Origin: Ornithobacterium rhinotracheale
Lineage (GTDB): Bacteria; Bacteroidota; Bacteroidia; Flavobacteriales; Weeksellaceae
Reading direction: 5' to 3'
Length of the DNA: 64,000 nucleotides
Assembly: GCF_004088395.1 (NCBI RefSeq)
Contig: NZ_CP035107.1
Location: forward strand, 2,185,001-2,249,000
Shown here piece after piece: positions 61,741 to 64,000 of the stretch. Both the position numbers and the translations under genes were made by a program. Every line of letters begins with the position of its first letter. Position 1 is the first letter of the stretch. The notes under the pieces were generated by a model. That model worked only from the letters and a program-made list of their open reading frames with translations, did not search any database and was not told the DNA's origin.

Positions 61741-62589
61741 TTATTTTTTCTTCATCACATAGATCAAGGAGGAGTACTGCTTGGTAAACATGGCTTTAAA
61801 ATTTGAATACATGGCTACCAATGGTGCTCTGAAAATCCCAAATGTATTTTGCTTATATTTCTCTGAAAGTAGACTTACATAGAAAGCGTCAAAATACATT
61901 GGCTTTACTTGTTCTATAATCATGCCAAATTTTTTGGCTAAATATTTAATTGAAGTAGGGGAGAAGTGCCACAAATGTCTTGGTGCATCATAAGCCGCCC
62001 AATAGTTTTTGTAAAAATTTGCATCATACGATTTATGATTGGGCAAAGCTAAAATGATTCTCCCGCCAGGGTTTAAACATTTTAATAATTCCGAAAGTAT
62101 TAAATCATAATTGGGAATATGTTCCAAAACATGCCATAGGGTAATGACATCGTATTTTTTGGTAAAAACTTCGGACTCGCTTAATAAATTATCCCCAATT
62201 TTAGGTTTTGCGAGCTTCAAGGCATTGCTATTAGGCTCATAACCAAAGGCTTGCACTTCTTCTTTTAATAATAAATCTACAAAATCGCCTGTTCCACATC
62301 CATAATCAAGTGCTGTTTTGGGTTTTTCGCTTGAAAAAACGATATTTTTCTTGTAGGCAAGATTATATTTTTTGACACGCTGATAGAGAATTTCAAAAAA
62401 AGAATTTTCGCCATCGGTATGTGAAATGTATTCTTTGCTATCATAATATTTATCTAGCTCGGTAGAGAAGGGGCGGGGCATGGTGCGCAACATTCCAGGC
62501 ACTTCGTCATCTATCACGAGCGAAAATTTTTCTCCCGTTACCAAAAAATCCTTTACTTGATTATTTTTTAATTGTTCCACGTGAAACAT
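61741..62589 (-). CDS. Class I SAM-dependent methyltransferase
   Basis: 282 residues. SAM-binding motif I is ALDYGCGTGDFVDLLL, followed by AFGYEPNSNALKLA and VLEHIPNYDLILSELLKCLN. After the core there is LNPGGRIILALPNHKSYDAN, and the C-terminal 70 residues contain a hydrophobic helix. Substrate unknown; a small molecule, quinone-like compound or glycan is possible. The first codons (MFHVEQ) contain a parS-like sequence. Lies 8 bp after mnmG on the same strand. Confidence 0.85.
   Translation of the reverse strand: MFHVEQLKNNQVKDFLVTGEKFSLVIDDEVPGMLRTMPRPFSTELDKYYDSKEYISHTDGENSFFEILYQRVKKYNLAYKKNIVFSSEKPKTALDYGCGTGDFVDLLLKEEVQAFGYEPNSNALKLAKPKIGDNLLSESEVFTKKYDVITLWHVLEHIPNYDLILSELLKCLNPGGRIILALPNHKSYDANFYKNYWAAYDAPRHLWHFSPTSIKYLAKKFGMIIEQVKPMYFDAFYVSLLSEKYKQNTFGIFRAPLVAMYSNFKAMFTKQYSSLIYVMKKK
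62573..62588. other. parS-like partition site
   Basis: TGTTCCACGTGAAACA, a 16-bp near-palindrome identical, as I recall it, to the general chromosomal parS consensus TGTTNCACGTGAAACA bound by ParB. It is read as the MFHVEQ start of the methyltransferase. Such sites cluster near the origin. Confidence 0.75.
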
Positions 62590-62597
62590 TTTATTTT

Positions 62598-64000
62598 TTA
62601 TCGACCTAAATGAATTAATAAAATACTAATGTCCGAAGGAGATACTCCACTGATTCTCGAGGCTTGTGCAATGGTTGCTGGTTTTATTTTTTGCAATTTT
62701 TGGCGACCTTCCATCGAGATGCTTTGAATTTGCATAAAATCGAAATCTTCAGGAATTTTCACATACTCGAGACGATTTAATTTCATGGCATTTTCTTCTT
62801 CTTTTTTGATATAGCCTTCGTACTTGATTTGAATTTCGGTTTGTTGCCAAGCTTCTTGATCAAATTCATTTTCTTGAAAATATTGTTGAAAGGCTTTTAA
62901 ATCTCTTAAATCATCTAAACTGATTTCAGGGCGTTTCACGATTCCGTCCATTTTCATGCTTTGAGAAATTGGATTTCCACCTTTTTTATCTAAAATCGGA
63001 TTGATTTCTTCTGGCAACACAGAAGTATTCTGGATAAATTTAATCAATTGTGCAGTACGCTCATATTTTTGGTGCATGCGATCGAGGCGTGCTTGAGAGG
63101 CTAAACCTAAATCATAACCAAGTGGCGTTAATCTTTCATCAGCATTATCTTGTCTAAGCAAAATTCTAAATTCGGCACGAGAGGTAAACATGCGATATGG
63201 CTCCTCGGTTCCTTTGGTAATTAAATCATCTATTAAAACTCCTATATAGGCTTCGTTTCTTTTCAAAACAAAAGGCTCTCTTCCTTGTACTTTGAGTGCC
63301 GCATTGATTCCCACCATTAAACCCTGACAAGCTGCTTCTTCATACCCTGTGGTTCCGTTGATTTGTCCTGCAAAATATAAATTCTCGATTAATTTAGTTT
63401 CGAGAGTATGTTTTAATTGAGTAGGAGGGAAGTAGTCGTACTCTATTGCATAACCTGGTCTAAAGATTTTTGCGTTTTCAAATCCTGGAATTTTACGCAA
63501 CGCTTCGGCTTGCACTTCTTCTGGCAAGGAGGTTGAAAATCCATTGACATAAACTTCGATGGTTTCCCAGCCTTCGGGCTCTACAAAAATTTGATGTCTA
63601 TCGCGATGAGAAAAACGATTGATTTTATCTTCAATCGAAGGGCAATATCTAGGACCTACACTTTCTATCGTTCCATTGAACATAGGCGAACGATCGAATC
63701 CTGAACGCAAAATTTCATGCACCTCGGGATTGGTATAAGTCATATAGCAGGAACGCTGTTTTTCTAATTTTGGTGTTTCGGTAAAAGAGAATTTTTGTGG
63801 ATTTTCATCACCAGGTTGCTCAATCATTTTAGAAAAATTTAAACTTCTTGCATCTACACGCGGTGGTGTTCCTGTTTTCATTCTTCCTGTTTCAAAACCT
63901 AATTCGGCTAATTGTTCTGTGATGCCACGTGCAGCACTTTCACCCATTCTTCCTCCACCGAATTGTTTTGTTCCGATATGGATTAAGCCATTTAAAAAAG
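62598..64000 (-). CDS. mnmG: tRNA uridine-5-carboxymethylaminomethyl synthesis protein MnmG, 5' end outside
   Basis: About 467 C-terminal residues of a protein usually near 620; the frame is open to the right edge (GLIHIGTKQFGGGRMGESAA begins just inside it), so the ATG at 63947 is internal. With MnmE it installs cmnm5U34 in tRNA using FAD and NADH. Motifs: TGTPPRVDARSL, SCYMTYTN, YCPSIEDKINRF, FAGQINGTTGYEEAACQGL, FTSRAEFRILLRQDNAD, and the C-terminal MnmG helical domain (KYEGYIKKEEENA, IPEDFDF). First gene of a pair with the methyltransferase. Confidence 0.96.
   Translation of the reverse strand, partial: FLNGLIHIGTKQFGGGRMGESAARGITEQLAELGFETGRMKTGTPPRVDARSLNFSKMIEQPGDENPQKFSFTETPKLEKQRSCYMTYTNPEVHEILRSGFDRSPMFNGTIESVGPRYCPSIEDKINRFSHRDRHQIFVEPEGWETIEVYVNGFSTSLPEEVQAEALRKIPGFENAKIFRPGYAIEYDYFPPTQLKHTLETKLIENLYFAGQINGTTGYEEAACQGLMVGINAALKVQGREPFVLKRNEAYIGVLIDDLITKGTEEPYRMFTSRAEFRILLRQDNADERLTPLGYDLGLASQARLDRMHQKYERTAQLIKFIQNTSVLPEEINPILDKKGGNPISQSMKMDGIVKRPEISLDDLRDLKAFQQYFQENEFDQEAWQQTEIQIKYEGYIKKEEENAMKLNRLEYVKIPEDFDFMQIQSISMEGRQKLQKIKPATIAQASRISGVSPSDISILLIHLGR

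Noticed and set aside
1-64000. tRNA, rRNA, CRISPR arrays or known riboswitches
   Set aside because: I looked for T-loop sequences, regular repeats with spacers and FMN-type leaders (before ribH) and found none. A covariance-model search would be decisive.

Overview
The window reads as chromosome from a low-GC member of the Bacteroidota, class Flavobacteriia. Supporting signs are SusC/SusD and other TonB-dependent receptors, DUF5689 and SusD-type lipoproteins, almost no Shine-Dalgarno sequences, many promoters of the Bacteroidota form TTTG-N18..21-TAnnTTTG, an IS982-family element, and a probable bifunctional OlsF-type acyltransferase. A Weeksellaceae relative (Ornithobacterium, Riemerella or Chryseobacterium group) is my best guess; no species can be fixed from the sequence alone. 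I saw no rRNA, tRNA or CRISPR array.

Layout. 1-7.6 kb: housekeeping genes (lpxH, queD, comF, RNase G, HU, mutY), plus a frameshifted lipoprotein and a frameshifted alpha/beta hydrolase. 7.5-13.9 kb: a secreted endonuclease/exonuclease/phosphatase divergent from a TonB receptor, a DUF5689 lipoprotein and a small secreted protein, plausibly one scavenging locus. 14-18.3 kb: a SusD/SusC pair with no enzyme beside it. 18.7-23.5 kb: infB-nusA-rimP, with a promoter and an attenuator-like hairpin before rimP. 23.5-28.5 kb: a secreted protein divergent from an XRE regulator, then folE, cysS, an LD-carboxypeptidase and a YraN protein. 28.4-34.2 kb: a PhoR/PhoB-like two-component pair divergent from a TonB receptor and a beta-helix lipoprotein. 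34.3-36 kb: rnhA, ribH and a TPR protein. 36-43.9 kb: cell-surface glycan genes. 44-46.9 kb: leuS.

47.2-55.1 kb is an accessory, decaying region, visibly richer in G and C than its surroundings in several genes. It holds two chimeric gene remnants (SDR joined to chorismate mutase; SnoaL-like joined to alpha/beta hydrolase), an intact MBL-fold hydrolase, an AraC regulator divergent from a broken NmrA-type reductase, an LtrA-family membrane protein, an IS3-family remnant, and a tandem IS982 structure (one full copy plus one 5'-truncated copy) enclosed by a single 8-bp target duplication.

55.1-64 kb returns to core genes: maf, the OlsF-like acyltransferase, aspartate kinase, a gamma carbonic anhydrase-like protein, a NifU-domain protein, an OmpA lipoprotein, a lipocalin-like lipoprotein, a methyltransferase and mnmG (cut by the window edge). 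The first codons of the methyltransferase gene contain a 16-bp sequence matching the chromosomal parS consensus, which suggests this end lies near the replication origin.
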